Source: Acidiferrobacterales bacterium
Lineage (GTDB): Bacteria > Pseudomonadota > Gammaproteobacteria > Acidiferrobacterales > SZUA-150
DNA length: 64,000 bases
Reading direction: 5' to 3'
Assembly: GCA_947258385.1 (NCBI GenBank)
Contig: CAMYII010000105.1
Coordinates: forward strand, 62,001-126,000
Positions 46,140 to 55,600 of this stretch are shown here, in pieces. The translations under genes and the position numbers were made by a program. Numbering within the stretch: position 1 is the stretch's first letter; each line of letters begins with the position of its first letter. The notes below the pieces were generated by a model. It did not search any database. It had not been told where the DNA came from and saw only the letters and a program-made list of their open reading frames with translations.

Positions 46140-47480
46140 TTACCTCAATAATTTAATACTGGGTTCTTGCTTCTTAAATGCATAGCCTACGTTGATCCTA
46201 AGAAACAATAACCAGTCATCGTCTTTCGCTTTTTCATACGGATCCCCCAAGTCAATATCCAGATATTTGGTCGTCGTATAGGTAACCCCCGCTTCAAAGC
46301 CTATATGCATAGTATTTGCATGAGCACTCTCGCCTCCAATTCCAATACTAAATGAATGATAGCTGTCTGAATAACTATCCTGAAATTCCGGAACGTCTCT
46401 TAATTCTATCCATTGCGATTCGTTCACATTTAATTCCGGCTTAATCTCGCCCCATCCATACCCTAGTAAGAAATATTGAGAAGGAAGGAAATACCGGTTA
46501 AATATTGGAGATTCATTGTAAATATGTAATGTGACTGCGGTCATATCAAATCTATTTCTGAATGCAATACTCTCCCCCGTAAATGGCCACGTATCCTCCC
46601 TTTTAATTCTAGTTTCCTCCCGTGATACTCGGAGCGAGTACTTTGGTGACATCGCGAGCTCAAGGTACGCACCATAGCTGACAGGTATCGATAGCTCTTC
46701 CGGCTCTTGTGTTGTTATTGAAAATGAGGATCCCCCCAACGCGCCGATTGCCACATACGGGAAGACATCGGGATCTTTGACTTGCTTCAACTTCAACCAG
46801 TCATCTACTATGAGCTGCTGAATAAGCCCTATCTTGACCGCCACTATTCTGTGGCCTGAATCCTTAATGATCATCCCCGCAATACCGCCCGATGTCATAA
46901 GCGGCCCACCCGATGAACCACCGGTGACACCAGACATATCCGCTTCAATATCGATGCCGCTAACACTGGAAACCTGCCCTGCAAAATCTTCCGTAATATT
47001 ATCCCAGGCCCAGTTTCGTCCAATAAACCATACCCTATCATTCCGGCTGACGCCTTTACTCAGATCTCCAGATGCCCATGTGTAAGAAAGTGGCTTTTTT
47101 ATTTTCAATAGCGCAATGTCATATCTATCATGTCGATGAATGACCGCCGCCGGTTGTGATCCCCGTATATTGTAGAGAGAGATCTTTATATCCGTCGCAG
47201 GGCCAGATGTCTCACTGTTTATAACGTGCGCAGCAGTTACGATGTATAACGTATTGTCTTTCTCTAACATTACAAAGCCGAACCCTCTTTCCTCTGAATA
47301 ATCCGAGAACTGGGCCTTGATCTTGACGACGTTCGGTCTGATTAACTCAGAAAATGTATCTATCCTGGATGCGTTAGCTTGTTCGGTCTGTACTGCGAGC
47401 AGAATAAGTAGAAATCCTGTAAGATGTACAATAACACCTACACCAATACGTTCGAATCGATTATGTCTCGTCCGTTTCAC
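46140..47480 (-). CDS. Secreted trypsin-like serine protease with C-terminal beta-rich domain
   Basis: A 446-residue protein starting at a GTG. It has a signal peptide (hydrophobic VGVIVHLTGFLLILLAV) and a chymotrypsin-fold protease (~45-250): His in VTAAHVI, Asp in YDIALLKI, Ser in GGSSGGPL, all in order. A second ~180-residue part rich in alternating hydrophobics ends in LLFLRINVGYAF, resembling strands of an outer-membrane barrel. No PDZ domain is present, so it is not a standard DegP. The local DNA is clearly more AT-rich than the flanking housekeeping genes. Two unknown envelope genes lie upstream on the same strand. Confidence 0.85.
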   Translation of the reverse strand: MKRTRHNRFERIGVGVIVHLTGFLLILLAVQTEQANASRIDTFSELIRPNVVKIKAQFSDYSEERGFGFVMLEKDNTLYIVTAAHVINSETSGPATDIKISLYNIRGSQPAAVIHRHDRYDIALLKIKKPLSYTWASGDLSKGVSRNDRVWFIGRNWAWDNITEDFAGQVSSVSGIDIEADMSGVTGGSSGGPLMTSGGIAGMIIKDSGHRIVAVKIGLIQQLIVDDWLKLKQVKDPDVFPYVAIGALGGSSFSITTQEPEELSIPVSYGAYLELAMSPKYSLRVSREETRIKREDTWPFTGESIAFRNRFDMTAVTLHIYNESPIFNRYFLPSQYFLLGYGWGEIKPELNVNESQWIELRDVPEFQDSYSDSYHSFSIGIGGESAHANTMHIGFEAGVTYTTTKYLDIDLGDPYEKAKDDDWLLFLRINVGYAFKKQEPSIKLLR

Positions 47481-47526
47481 TTATATCACCCTGTCAGTTT
47501 AACATCCTGGATCTTGGTACCGGGGA

Positions 47527-48648
47527 TTATCGCGCAAAGCTCCTTTTCATGGCCCATAAAAGGCCCCAAACAAAAATGATCGCGCTCCAAACGATGGCCA
47601 ATCGTTGGTTGTTATAGATATACTCAATATAACTTGGCATGTAATTAACCTGATAGCCTGGTATCCCTCCGATAACCTTTCTTACCCTTCCTTGTAAGGC
47701 CACTCTTATCGCGTTGCCATCTCCCATAAGTGAATATCGTTGACATTCTATGCACTCGATATAAAGGTGGTCATCCTTGCTCAACGTTTTCTCAGTACCA
47801 ACTTCTAGAAGTTTTACACTCCCTGCCTCTACGGTCGATTTCCGTATGCCTGAGCCTGGCGGCACTTCTTCCGAAAAGTCTATGGAATAGATATTAATAT
47901 TCTGTACTTGCCACCGAACGTTTTTGCTCAGACTAAAATTGATAGGAATGCCCCCGGTTACGGCTGACACCGTCCGAAAAAACATGGAGACCGGCGGATT
48001 GAGCTGATGACCTGAATTGAGTTTTACAACGCTGTCTTCCCCCTCAACATTAAGCTCAGCTGGCAACTTTACTCTCAATCTTCCGTCCAAGCGCAGCCCA
48101 CTGAAGTAGAACTGCGCCGCATCCTTGAAAACACTTATCGAGAGCTCCGGCGCTTCTTGTCTCTCAATGGCACGAAGCTCCTTGAGATCGACTCCCTGGC
48201 CCTCCATGCTTGCATGAAATTTCTCCCGACCGGCATTCTTGTTGGCAAGGACCGCCATTTCATAGGGCATTTCGTCGAGAAATATCAACTGATCCATGTC
48301 TATGCCGTCTGCCTGGAAAGTGCTACCTTCAAATAGGGCGTTATTCATAGCCTCTTTCAAGCGAACGTCGATGCCGTGAACAACGAGCTCCGCGCTAATG
48401 TAAGTCGATGGCACTTTTATTCCTATCGACAAGCTGATCACCAGGATGCTGGCCAACGCCATCACCACGGACCAGTAATATTTCTTTCTCTCCTGTTTAT
48501 ATTCCTTTATTTTCCTAGCTGATTCTATCCAGTCTAACTGGTCCTTTGCCTCCGAGATTCTGTCTTCATCAAGTAGCGCTTCCGCTGTTGCCAGGCGCTC
48601 ATCAACGTCATTAGAAAATTGACTTGATTTTTTGTTTTTTTGATTCAT
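47527..48648 (-). CDS. Unknown membrane protein with two terminal TM helices
   Basis: I do not recognise this 373-residue protein. A hydrophilic, coiled-coil-like N-terminus (LATAEALLDEDRISEAKDQLDWI) is followed by a TM helix near 62-80 (WSVVMALASILVISLSIGI), a large presumably periplasmic domain and a C-terminal TM helix (LAIVWSAIIFVWGLLWAM). A Cys pair occurs near 310 (IECIECQ). Its ATG overlaps the stop of the upstream secreted protein (ATGA), so the two are co-translated. Confidence 0.75.
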   Translation of the reverse strand: MNQKNKKSSQFSNDVDERLATAEALLDEDRISEAKDQLDWIESARKIKEYKQERKKYYWSVVMALASILVISLSIGIKVPSTYISAELVVHGIDVRLKEAMNNALFEGSTFQADGIDMDQLIFLDEMPYEMAVLANKNAGREKFHASMEGQGVDLKELRAIERQEAPELSISVFKDAAQFYFSGLRLDGRLRVKLPAELNVEGEDSVVKLNSGHQLNPPVSMFFRTVSAVTGGIPINFSLSKNVRWQVQNINIYSIDFSEEVPPGSGIRKSTVEAGSVKLLEVGTEKTLSKDDHLYIECIECQRYSLMGDGNAIRVALQGRVRKVIGGIPGYQVNYMPSYIEYIYNNQRLAIVWSAIIFVWGLLWAMKRSFAR

Positions 48649-49418
48649 GAGCCACCAATGTCTAAGTAAATTCCACGATCGATCCAGTTATCGTTTATGC
48701 TTGAATCACGTCCTTTTATCAATGCGGTAACAGACAGGGAGCAAAAACCAGATACCTCTTCGGGGGCCGTAATTACAATTGGCGTACCCGCACGGTATAT
48801 TCTGGGGACGTATTGTTTTTCCTTTTTGAGATCACCTCCCTTGTAATATTTCCACATATAATTGATATCGCTGACATCAATATTCGATCTGAAAAACAAA
48901 CGGAACTTATCGTCATTTCTAACGTGACTTTTCTTGGGATCTGCCCTAAGTGGCACATACACCGTGATGCCGGATTTTGGTTTGTACCAACCAAATATCC
49001 CTATATTTTTTGATAATATTCCTTTAGGCTTCAACACATCTTTAATCGGCCAATCTAACCCGCCATCGACTGGCATAGTCGCATCCAGCCGGTAGTATGT
49101 TTTCACGGGAAACGCTTGCGCACGAACATTGATGATATCAATCTGATTCACTGGCTTTAAAGGCACTGTGATATGGACCACTTCTTCTTCATCTAATGCA
49201 TAACTCAGCTTGCCTTTTGCGAATCCAATAAGATCAAGGCTCGCGAATGCTACCTTCGACTGATAGAATCCCTCACATCTGTTCCCTCTGTCCGTGTATT
49301 TTTCTTTTTCATTGGCAATGGGATTGAGATTTGGATCACATTCGGCAGCAATAACGATGCTATGAAAACTCACAGATATGAATAAAATCCCGAAACTAAT
49401 CCTTATATTCAACAACAC
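48645..49418 (-). CDS. Unknown secreted protein
   Basis: A 257-residue protein starting at a GTG with GGAGG upstream. A signal peptide (ISFGILFISVSFHSIVIAA, cleaved near residue 25) precedes a mature domain with scattered Cys (ECDPNLNP, NRCEGFYQ, SGFCSLSV) and predicted beta structure. I know no family for it. It is the first gene of an AT-rich three-gene unit (secreted protein, membrane protein, protease). The 213-bp gap upstream (49419-49631) has no visible gene. Confidence 0.75.
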   Translation of the reverse strand: MLLNIRISFGILFISVSFHSIVIAAECDPNLNPIANEKEKYTDRGNRCEGFYQSKVAFASLDLIGFAKGKLSYALDEEEVVHITVPLKPVNQIDIINVRAQAFPVKTYYRLDATMPVDGGLDWPIKDVLKPKGILSKNIGIFGWYKPKSGITVYVPLRADPKKSHVRNDDKFRLFFRSNIDVSDINYMWKYYKGGDLKKEKQYVPRIYRAGTPIVITAPEEVSGFCSLSVTALIKGRDSSINDNWIDRGIYLDIGGS

Positions 49419-49631
49419 AATCGTCCTCCGTGTGCCTAAGCGCCTTATGATAAGACCTGATGATTGTGGGTAAACCTCGCTCCCCCGCCCCTTACCCCAG
49501 AAAGACGTATTACCGCCGATTTTGTGGTGTTTTCCGTTATTATCTTTAATACTATTGTATCGCGTTTACATAATCCCGTAATTGCTCACGGCCCCGCTCT
49601 TCTGAACCGACGCCCGGATGCGGCAAAAGGC

Positions 49632-50453
49632 CTAGGTTCTTATGTACTCCTTCTTAACCCACCCCTGGGTTGTCACATCAACCTCATACCAGCCACCGCG
49701 TTCCTGAATAATGTTGACCAAAGCGCCCTTCGGCAGTGGCGGAGCGACTGTGATGGCGTCAAACGCAGGAGATGAACGAATATTAAGCTTGCTGGCCGTC
49801 ACCAGTCCCGCCTTCTTAATATCGGGCGATTCTAACGCCCCTTCATCGCTGCGGTCACGGTGCAGCAACCGATCGCGCAGCGAGTCAAGGGGAAAAGCGG
49901 GCCCGGGATCGCGTTTGCGCCCTGGCGCAATCTCCTCATGACCAAGGATCAACGAAATCGGGTAGGTTTCGATAAGTTCAGAGCAAATATCATAAACCAG
50001 ATTGATCTGCTTCTCGGTATACTTATGCCAATAGGCCGGTGAAGACTCGTTGCGATGCACGGCCTCTATCACCTCCTCCTCCGGGTAGGCCGTGCCAAAC
50101 CAGGCCACAAATCCGGCACCACTTTTCTTGAACGTTCCTGCATTGTCAATTTCAATGCCAATGGCATACTTGTTGAAGCCGACCCGGCCGCCGTATGTGC
50201 TTCTCCCCGCATGCCAGGCGATTGTGTCAAACGGTACGAGCTGTGCCACCGAACCGTCTCGTCCCACGACCAGATGGGCAGAGGCCTTGGACCTTGGGTC
50301 ACACAAATGTTTAACAGCGGAGTTAGCCGAACTTCCGGCGGTATAATGGATGATAATCGTATCCGGTAGGTCCGCCGAAAACTTCCCACCATGATTCGGC
50401 GATTCCTGAAACTTGGTCCCATTGCCCTTAAGAACGTGGTTCTGGATTTTCAC
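49632..50453 (-). CDS. N-acetylmuramoyl-L-alanine amidase with SH3b domain
   Basis: A 273-residue Amidase_2/T7-lysozyme-type enzyme: Zn His in IIIHYTAGS (near 36), AWHAGRS (near 80), GIEIDNAG and the later LGHEEIAPGRKRDPGPAF (Zn His/Asp pattern near 165-175). A C-terminal SH3b domain (~210-273: SKLNIRSSPAFDAI ... GWVKKEYI) binds cell wall. There is no signal peptide, so it must reach the wall by another route, such as the adjacent holin. Start GTG at 50453; the holin gene ends 12 bp upstream. Confidence 0.92.
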   Translation of the reverse strand: MKIQNHVLKGNGTKFQESPNHGGKFSADLPDTIIIHYTAGSSANSAVKHLCDPRSKASAHLVVGRDGSVAQLVPFDTIAWHAGRSTYGGRVGFNKYAIGIEIDNAGTFKKSGAGFVAWFGTAYPEEEVIEAVHRNESSPAYWHKYTEKQINLVYDICSELIETYPISLILGHEEIAPGRKRDPGPAFPLDSLRDRLLHRDRSDEGALESPDIKKAGLVTASKLNIRSSPAFDAITVAPPLPKGALVNIIQERGGWYEVDVTTQGWVKKEYIRT

Positions 50454-50465
50454 CGTTAACCCCTT

Positions 50466-50966
50466 TTAGCCTTTAGCCTCTTCCTCTCCAAACAGCCGGC
50501 TTCGGGGGCCACTTCCGGTAATGGCGCGGGTCACCCGATCCGTCGCACCCCGCTTCTCCAGTGTACGGCCAACACTCCACGTTCCCACAATCCCGGACCA
50601 CCCGGCCCAAAATGCCGTCGGTAATTGAAATGCCTCCATGCGTGTACCGAATAAATCTGAAATGACTGGGACCAGAACATAGTTAACGAAAATGAAAACC
50701 AGTCCCGCATATACCACCGTTGGTCGGGCGCGCTTTGTGTAACTATCCCCTTGAGTCAGCTCAGCAACAAGAATTCTTTCCTTGGCCTGCAACTCAGACC
50801 GAAGGCTTTCTTCGATCTCAGAGTCGCGTTGCTGGAGCAGGGCCTCGAGCTTTAATTTGAAGTTCTGTTTTTCTTCTCCACTGAGATGAAACTTGTCGAC
50901 CACACCACCCACCTGCTCCACTACAGAACCGACACTTCCGCTAAATATCTTCGATAACCAGCTCAT
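50466..50966 (-). CDS. Holin of the 3TM/gene-transfer-release type
   Basis: A 166-residue protein with a charged coiled-coil N-terminus (LEALLQQRDSEIEESLRSELQAKERIL), a YTKRARPT-like turn before hydrophobic segments (VVYAGLVFIFVNYVLVPVI; FWAGWSGIVGTWSVGRTLEKRG), and a polar C-terminus. This matches the 3TM holin family seen in prophages and gene transfer agents, where the ARP motif precedes the membrane region. It is directly upstream of the amidase gene, so the two form a holin-endolysin pair. Confidence 0.85.
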   Translation of the reverse strand: MSWLSKIFSGSVGSVVEQVGGVVDKFHLSGEEKQNFKLKLEALLQQRDSEIEESLRSELQAKERILVAELTQGDSYTKRARPTVVYAGLVFIFVNYVLVPVISDLFGTRMEAFQLPTAFWAGWSGIVGTWSVGRTLEKRGATDRVTRAITGSGPRSRLFGEEEAKG

Positions 50967-51030
50967 AGCTGCCTCTCCTCACTCATTGCTCACCAGGCCT
51001 GTCTATGCTAACCACTTTTAAGGGTGACTT

Positions 51031-51366
51031 TTATGAAACCACCTCAACTGGCGCAATCGGTGCTGTTTTCTTCACGGCCTCGATTCCCTGATCGCGCGCC
51101 GTTTCCGATGAATACATCTCGCTGTTGCCGATCACCTCCCCGTTCGCCGCCACCAGCACAAAATAAAACTGACCGTCTCCCGCCACGTTACGCTGATACC
51201 GCTCATCCTTCGCTGCGTTTTCCTTGACCGAGCCAATGCCATTACGACAACCCGACTCTGAGACATAGCCTTCGCTAACCAGGATCACCTCACCATTGCT
51301 TGCGCGGAGACGAAAATAAAGTTGATCGTCTTGACCTTTGTATATTTGAAACTTTGGATCATTCAT
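51031..51366 (-). CDS. YegP-like DUF1508 protein (tandem repeat)
   Basis: A 111-residue protein built of two DUF1508 repeats: FQIYKGQDDQLYFRLRASNGEVIL then QFYFVLVAANGEVIGNSEMY, each followed by a helix (CRNGIGSVKENA; ARDQGIEAVKKTA). Its function is unknown. The ATG at 51366, with GAGGT upstream, is preferred over the TTG at 51372. Confidence 0.88.
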   Translation of the reverse strand: MNDPKFQIYKGQDDQLYFRLRASNGEVILVSEGYVSESGCRNGIGSVKENAAKDERYQRNVAGDGQFYFVLVAANGEVIGNSEMYSSETARDQGIEAVKKTAPIAPVEVVS

Positions 51367-51627
51367 CCTCAATTACCTCGCATGCATCATTTTTTTGTTA
51401 GGCTAAAATTGGATAACCTTTCCGTGCTTCATTCTAGCTCTATCATTCTTCTTGACGGACGTTCAGCACAGCAAAATGAGTGCCGTTTCTGTCTAGTGGT
51501 GATTTTGCTTAACGTTGCGGATTGACTCGCATGACTTATTTCTCACTTGCAATCGACGTGCCAGCCTGCCAGTTATTGATAACTGCTTGAATATTCTAAT
51601 AATACTCGACATATTAAGATTGGCAGT

Positions 51628-51729
51628 GGGTCATTGCTGACCCAATGCAACAAGTTGCAGTTCTTATTTGGCACGAAACCCTTTTCACTTGAAGTTGTGC
51701 AGCACACCGTGGTGGGTCGATAATGACCC
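51628..51729. repeat. Pair of inverted palindromic units in a gene-free gap
   Basis: GGGTCATTGCTGACCC (51628-51643) and GGGTCGATAATGACCC (51714-51729) are two 16-bp palindromes, similar in opposite orientation. Their inner flanks are also partly similar when one is reversed, giving a degenerate ~100-bp inverted repeat like a small non-autonomous element or a double operator. The rest of the 51367-51809 gap shows no gene. Confidence 0.5.
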
Positions 51730-51809
51730 GCCCCAGTAGATAGCGTTTTAGCGTAGTTATAATTACATTGGTCCTGGCTTTTGACACCCTCCTTGTTGAT
51801 CCATACCAG

Positions 51810-52451
51810 TTACACACTGTTCCTGCGCCGAGCCGTCAATCGTCCAGGATGCCGGCGCACGTAGTATAGAGGCTCCTGTATTAGTCCGAACTTAGTCCCC
51901 TTCTCCGCGAGACGGACAATCCAGTCGACATCTTCCCCCCCGTTTCGCCTTTCTTCGTCAAACTGGATTGACCGAGTTGCGGTCAAGAACATAGCCGTAG
52001 CAAAATTGGTGTTGTCCACGATGCCGTTGAAGGAAGTATAGCGCGAGATATCTATTCTATGTACAGTTCTCGTGTGCGTGTAGTGATTGGGGTGATGAAA
52101 GAAATACATCTGGGTGAAGACCATCTCAAACCCGCCTTCTCGGATAAAATTCAGTTCCTGCTCCAATCTCAGAGGATGAGAGATGTCATCTGAATCCTGC
52201 CAGCACGCGACGGGTGATTCGATAGCATCGAGAAGCGCATTTCTTGCGTACCCCACCCCCCTGTTTTGATCACTCCTGTGGAATACAATTCTTCGATCCT
52301 TAGGAATATGCTTCTGCGTCCCATCCGTCGAACCATCATCATAGATAACAATCCTGAAATCCTGGAAGGTCTGTGAAAATAGCTTTTCCAGGGCTTCGGA
52401 TAGAAAACACTTCCGGTTATATGTAGGTATCAAAACATCGACTTGGGCCAT
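51810..52451 (-). CDS. Family 2 glycosyltransferase
   Basis: A 213-residue GT-A enzyme: DVLIPTYNRKCFLSEALEKL at the start, VIYDDGSTDGTQ, a DxD-like CWQDSDDISHP near 80, and EDVDWIVRLAE near 180. It is short for the family and lacks membrane segments. The ATG at 52451 has AAGGGG nine bases upstream. It is probably the last gene of the tail/ATP-grasp/glycosyltransferase series. The acceptor is unknown. Confidence 0.9.
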   Translation of the reverse strand: MAQVDVLIPTYNRKCFLSEALEKLFSQTFQDFRIVIYDDGSTDGTQKHIPKDRRIVFHRSDQNRGVGYARNALLDAIESPVACWQDSDDISHPLRLEQELNFIREGGFEMVFTQMYFFHHPNHYTHTRTVHRIDISRYTSFNGIVDNTNFATAMFLTATRSIQFDEERRNGGEDVDWIVRLAEKGTKFGLIQEPLYYVRRHPGRLTARRRNSV

Positions 52452-52629
52452 TTGTGATCCCCTTCGATATGCTTGCTCGATCGCTGACACGCTATACGAC
52501 GAAATATGACGGTCCCGTTCTACGGCATAATGGTCTTGAGAGCTTCAACCCAGCAGACACTTTTACAATCCGTCTCTGATTTCCCACCTTTCCCGTACTA
52601 TGTCGTACCGATCCTTGCACGGAGTCAAC

Positions 52630-55600
52630 TTAACTTTTCACTGGAAACGCACGCCAGGTTCCAAGTTCCGTCACCACGCCAGTCTGAATGCTGTCATCTC
52701 GAACATATCGATCATAAATTGAGTCTGATACCGTCTGCGCCCGAAGCCAGCCTTCCTTTCGGGATAATGTCAAGACCGGTACTTGTCGTTCCTGGCAGGT
52801 TTTCCCGAGCCATATATCGGTCATATTTGGGATTTTGAATTGTGCGATGTTCAGCTCTAAACCTGATGAATGCCATGCCGCACATCCCGTGCCTACGATA
52901 TGCACGCTCTTATCCTTCTTTAAATGCTGAGAAAAATGATAGACTGTTCGGTCACGATAATATGAGCGTACTCTCGGTTTTAGCAGTACTCCATGGAATC
53001 CTGCGACCGCCTGCCGGCGGTAACGTTCCACCGCGGCGACTAGCTTCGGGACGTAATCTTCAGGGTAAATTAGATCGTCGTCACAGGCAAGCAGGTAGCC
53101 TTCGTCGTCCTCACACCAAAAAAATTTTCCTGAGTCCCCCAGGTCACCATGATTTGCACTCCATGCCAGTTGAATACTTTGATGCTTAAGAAACTCTGGA
53201 ATCTTCGTGTGCCTGTTCAAATATACTTTCAATTGATCTACCTGTGGCAATAAACAATCGACGACTTTATGCAGCATGGATTCGCGGCTCGGGATCGTCG
53301 CCAATGAAGCGATAATACGGGTTGGTCGTCGTCGACGCCCCAGTTCTTCCACACCATCGATGTAGCGCATAGTTGTCATCGATTCTAGATCACGTATCGC
53401 ATTGTTCATCAGGGACTGACCGTCTACATGAACTACGAGGCTCTTGTCTACGCGGTACATATGGAGTCCCGCACGATGTAGTTTTCTCGATAATGCCTGG
53501 CCAACACCGGTACTTAAACTCGGATCACGGCGCCAGCGATCCCACGACACAGGGGGCACCTCAAAATCAATTGCCTCAAGAAAACGTCGGTCGGCTACGA
53601 ATATTTGATCGACCCACTGTGTTTGCCATTGAGATCCGACGCGCCTTGGTCTCACCCCAGTCCAACATGGGCGAGTATTTCTTGATTCGTCAATATGTAT
53701 ATTCAATGAAACCTTGCATGAATCTTGAATCGCGCTCCATTCCGCTTCAGCCCTTTCAAAGAAGCGGTTGCATAACCTAAGATCGTCTTGCAAGAACGCA
53801 ATCAGTGTATTTGAGTCTATATCTATGAGTTCCTGATATACGTGTGAAATCCAGCGCCAGAAATGGTGCTTGCCATGATTTAAATCGGCACGCGAATAGC
53901 GCCAACCATTTCGTCCGATAATTACTTTTGGCGCTGAATAATCGGAATGGCTCGCGTCATCGTAAACGCGAACTTCGACATCGATACCCCGCTTCTTTTC
54001 CTCTTCTAAGTCGCGCAATAACTCCAGCAGCTGTAGAGGTCGCTCATATGTCATCACAACTGCAATCCACTTCTTTGGGAAGAAGGGCGTCGATGCGCGA
54101 TGAGCGTTGTGGCTGCCAGTTCCCACTTCGATACTATCTAGGCTAGCCGGTAAATCGCGATTGTATTGGCACAGTTTTACAGGAGATGAATTGCTTGATT
54201 TCGTATTATCACGTTCTATTGTTCTACGAAGACGCCTCGACTCGTTTTTCAGGACCGTCGCGGACTCAGGATCGATATATCGTGAGCAGATCTCACGGAT
54301 CTTCTGACAGAGAACTTCACGGTCAAGCTTGTCATGTAGAAATTCCTTATGGATGTAGAACGCTTCGGTATACATTTGTCTCAACCGGGAGAGTGCATTA
54401 GCACGCATCTCTGATCCCACTCTCGTGGGAAGGCCTTTTGTCAAAGAACTTGCACGTATGAAGCGGTGGTAAAGAACGTCATCAGTAAAGGCCAGCCGGC
54501 CTGTCATAAGCAGCAGATTGGTAATGAGCGTATCGTAACCGACACGGAAACCGCCATAATAACCACCGATAGCGTGCAGAGCCGACACTTCGTACAACCC
54601 GGTGTGATCGATATGGTGTACAAGCCTCTCACTTAGTTCCAGGCGCTGATTTGGGCGTTGCCGAATAATGCGTTTCCCCTTTTGACCCCGCTCATAGTGA
54701 TTCTTTGAAGCGGAGAATGCCCCTACAGCTTGTTCTTTATGTAGGTATTGCAATAAGGTCGATATGCGTTCTGGCTCGCTCCAATCATCGGCATCTTGAA
54801 CTAGAAAATAAGTTGAGTCTGTGGCGTTCAACACGACCGCATCGGCAAAATACCGACCCCGGTTGCTTTGCAAATCAAAGCGGATCAGACGCTCATCATC
54901 GATATCCTCGAGCAGCCGCCACGGCGACTCATCTCCGTCATTGACCACGACCAAGGTAAGATCTCGGTGTACCTGGCCAAGAATACTCTCAACTGCCCGG
55001 CGAATCGTATCGGCACAACCAAAATACGGTATCGAGACGGTTACACGCAAATCAGTCCCAGCGTGCGGCGAACCGTCTTTTGATTCAGTACTACATGCGG
55101 AATTTCGTCCCCAGGCAGTCAGACCAACGGGATGCCCCGAGCACGAATCAGCCTCTTGACGCAGTCTGCTGTAAAAGCGCATGTCATCTAGCAGCATAAA
55201 AGAGGGCTGTTCTACAACCTGCCAACCTCCTGCGTCGATATATTGACCGCATGTGAACTGCCACGTGTTGGCACCATGCCTGATATAGATCAATTTATTG
55301 CCATCGCACAGCTTTTCGAGTCTGGCATTGCGTGCCAAGGCCTCTTTGAGAAAATCAGCATCTTCTCCTAACGATCTATTCGGATACTTTGTTAAACGCT
55401 CCCAGACCTTGCGGTGGTACATCATCGACCGTCCATGGATATTGGCAAAGAACATATTTCTGTGCAGCGCAGGCGTACAGCGCCAGAAACTCTGTTCGCA
55501 AATATCGAAGAACAAGCCGACATCGAGCCCGCAGATGTCGGCATCGCTTTCCCGAAGCGCTTTCACCTGGTAACTGAGCCGGTCTGGCGCGTACCAATCA

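Noticed and set aside
49632-50966. Complete prophage around the holin/amidase
   Set aside because: No capsid, portal, terminase, integrase or attachment-site repeats are visible in the window; only lysis and tail-like genes occur.
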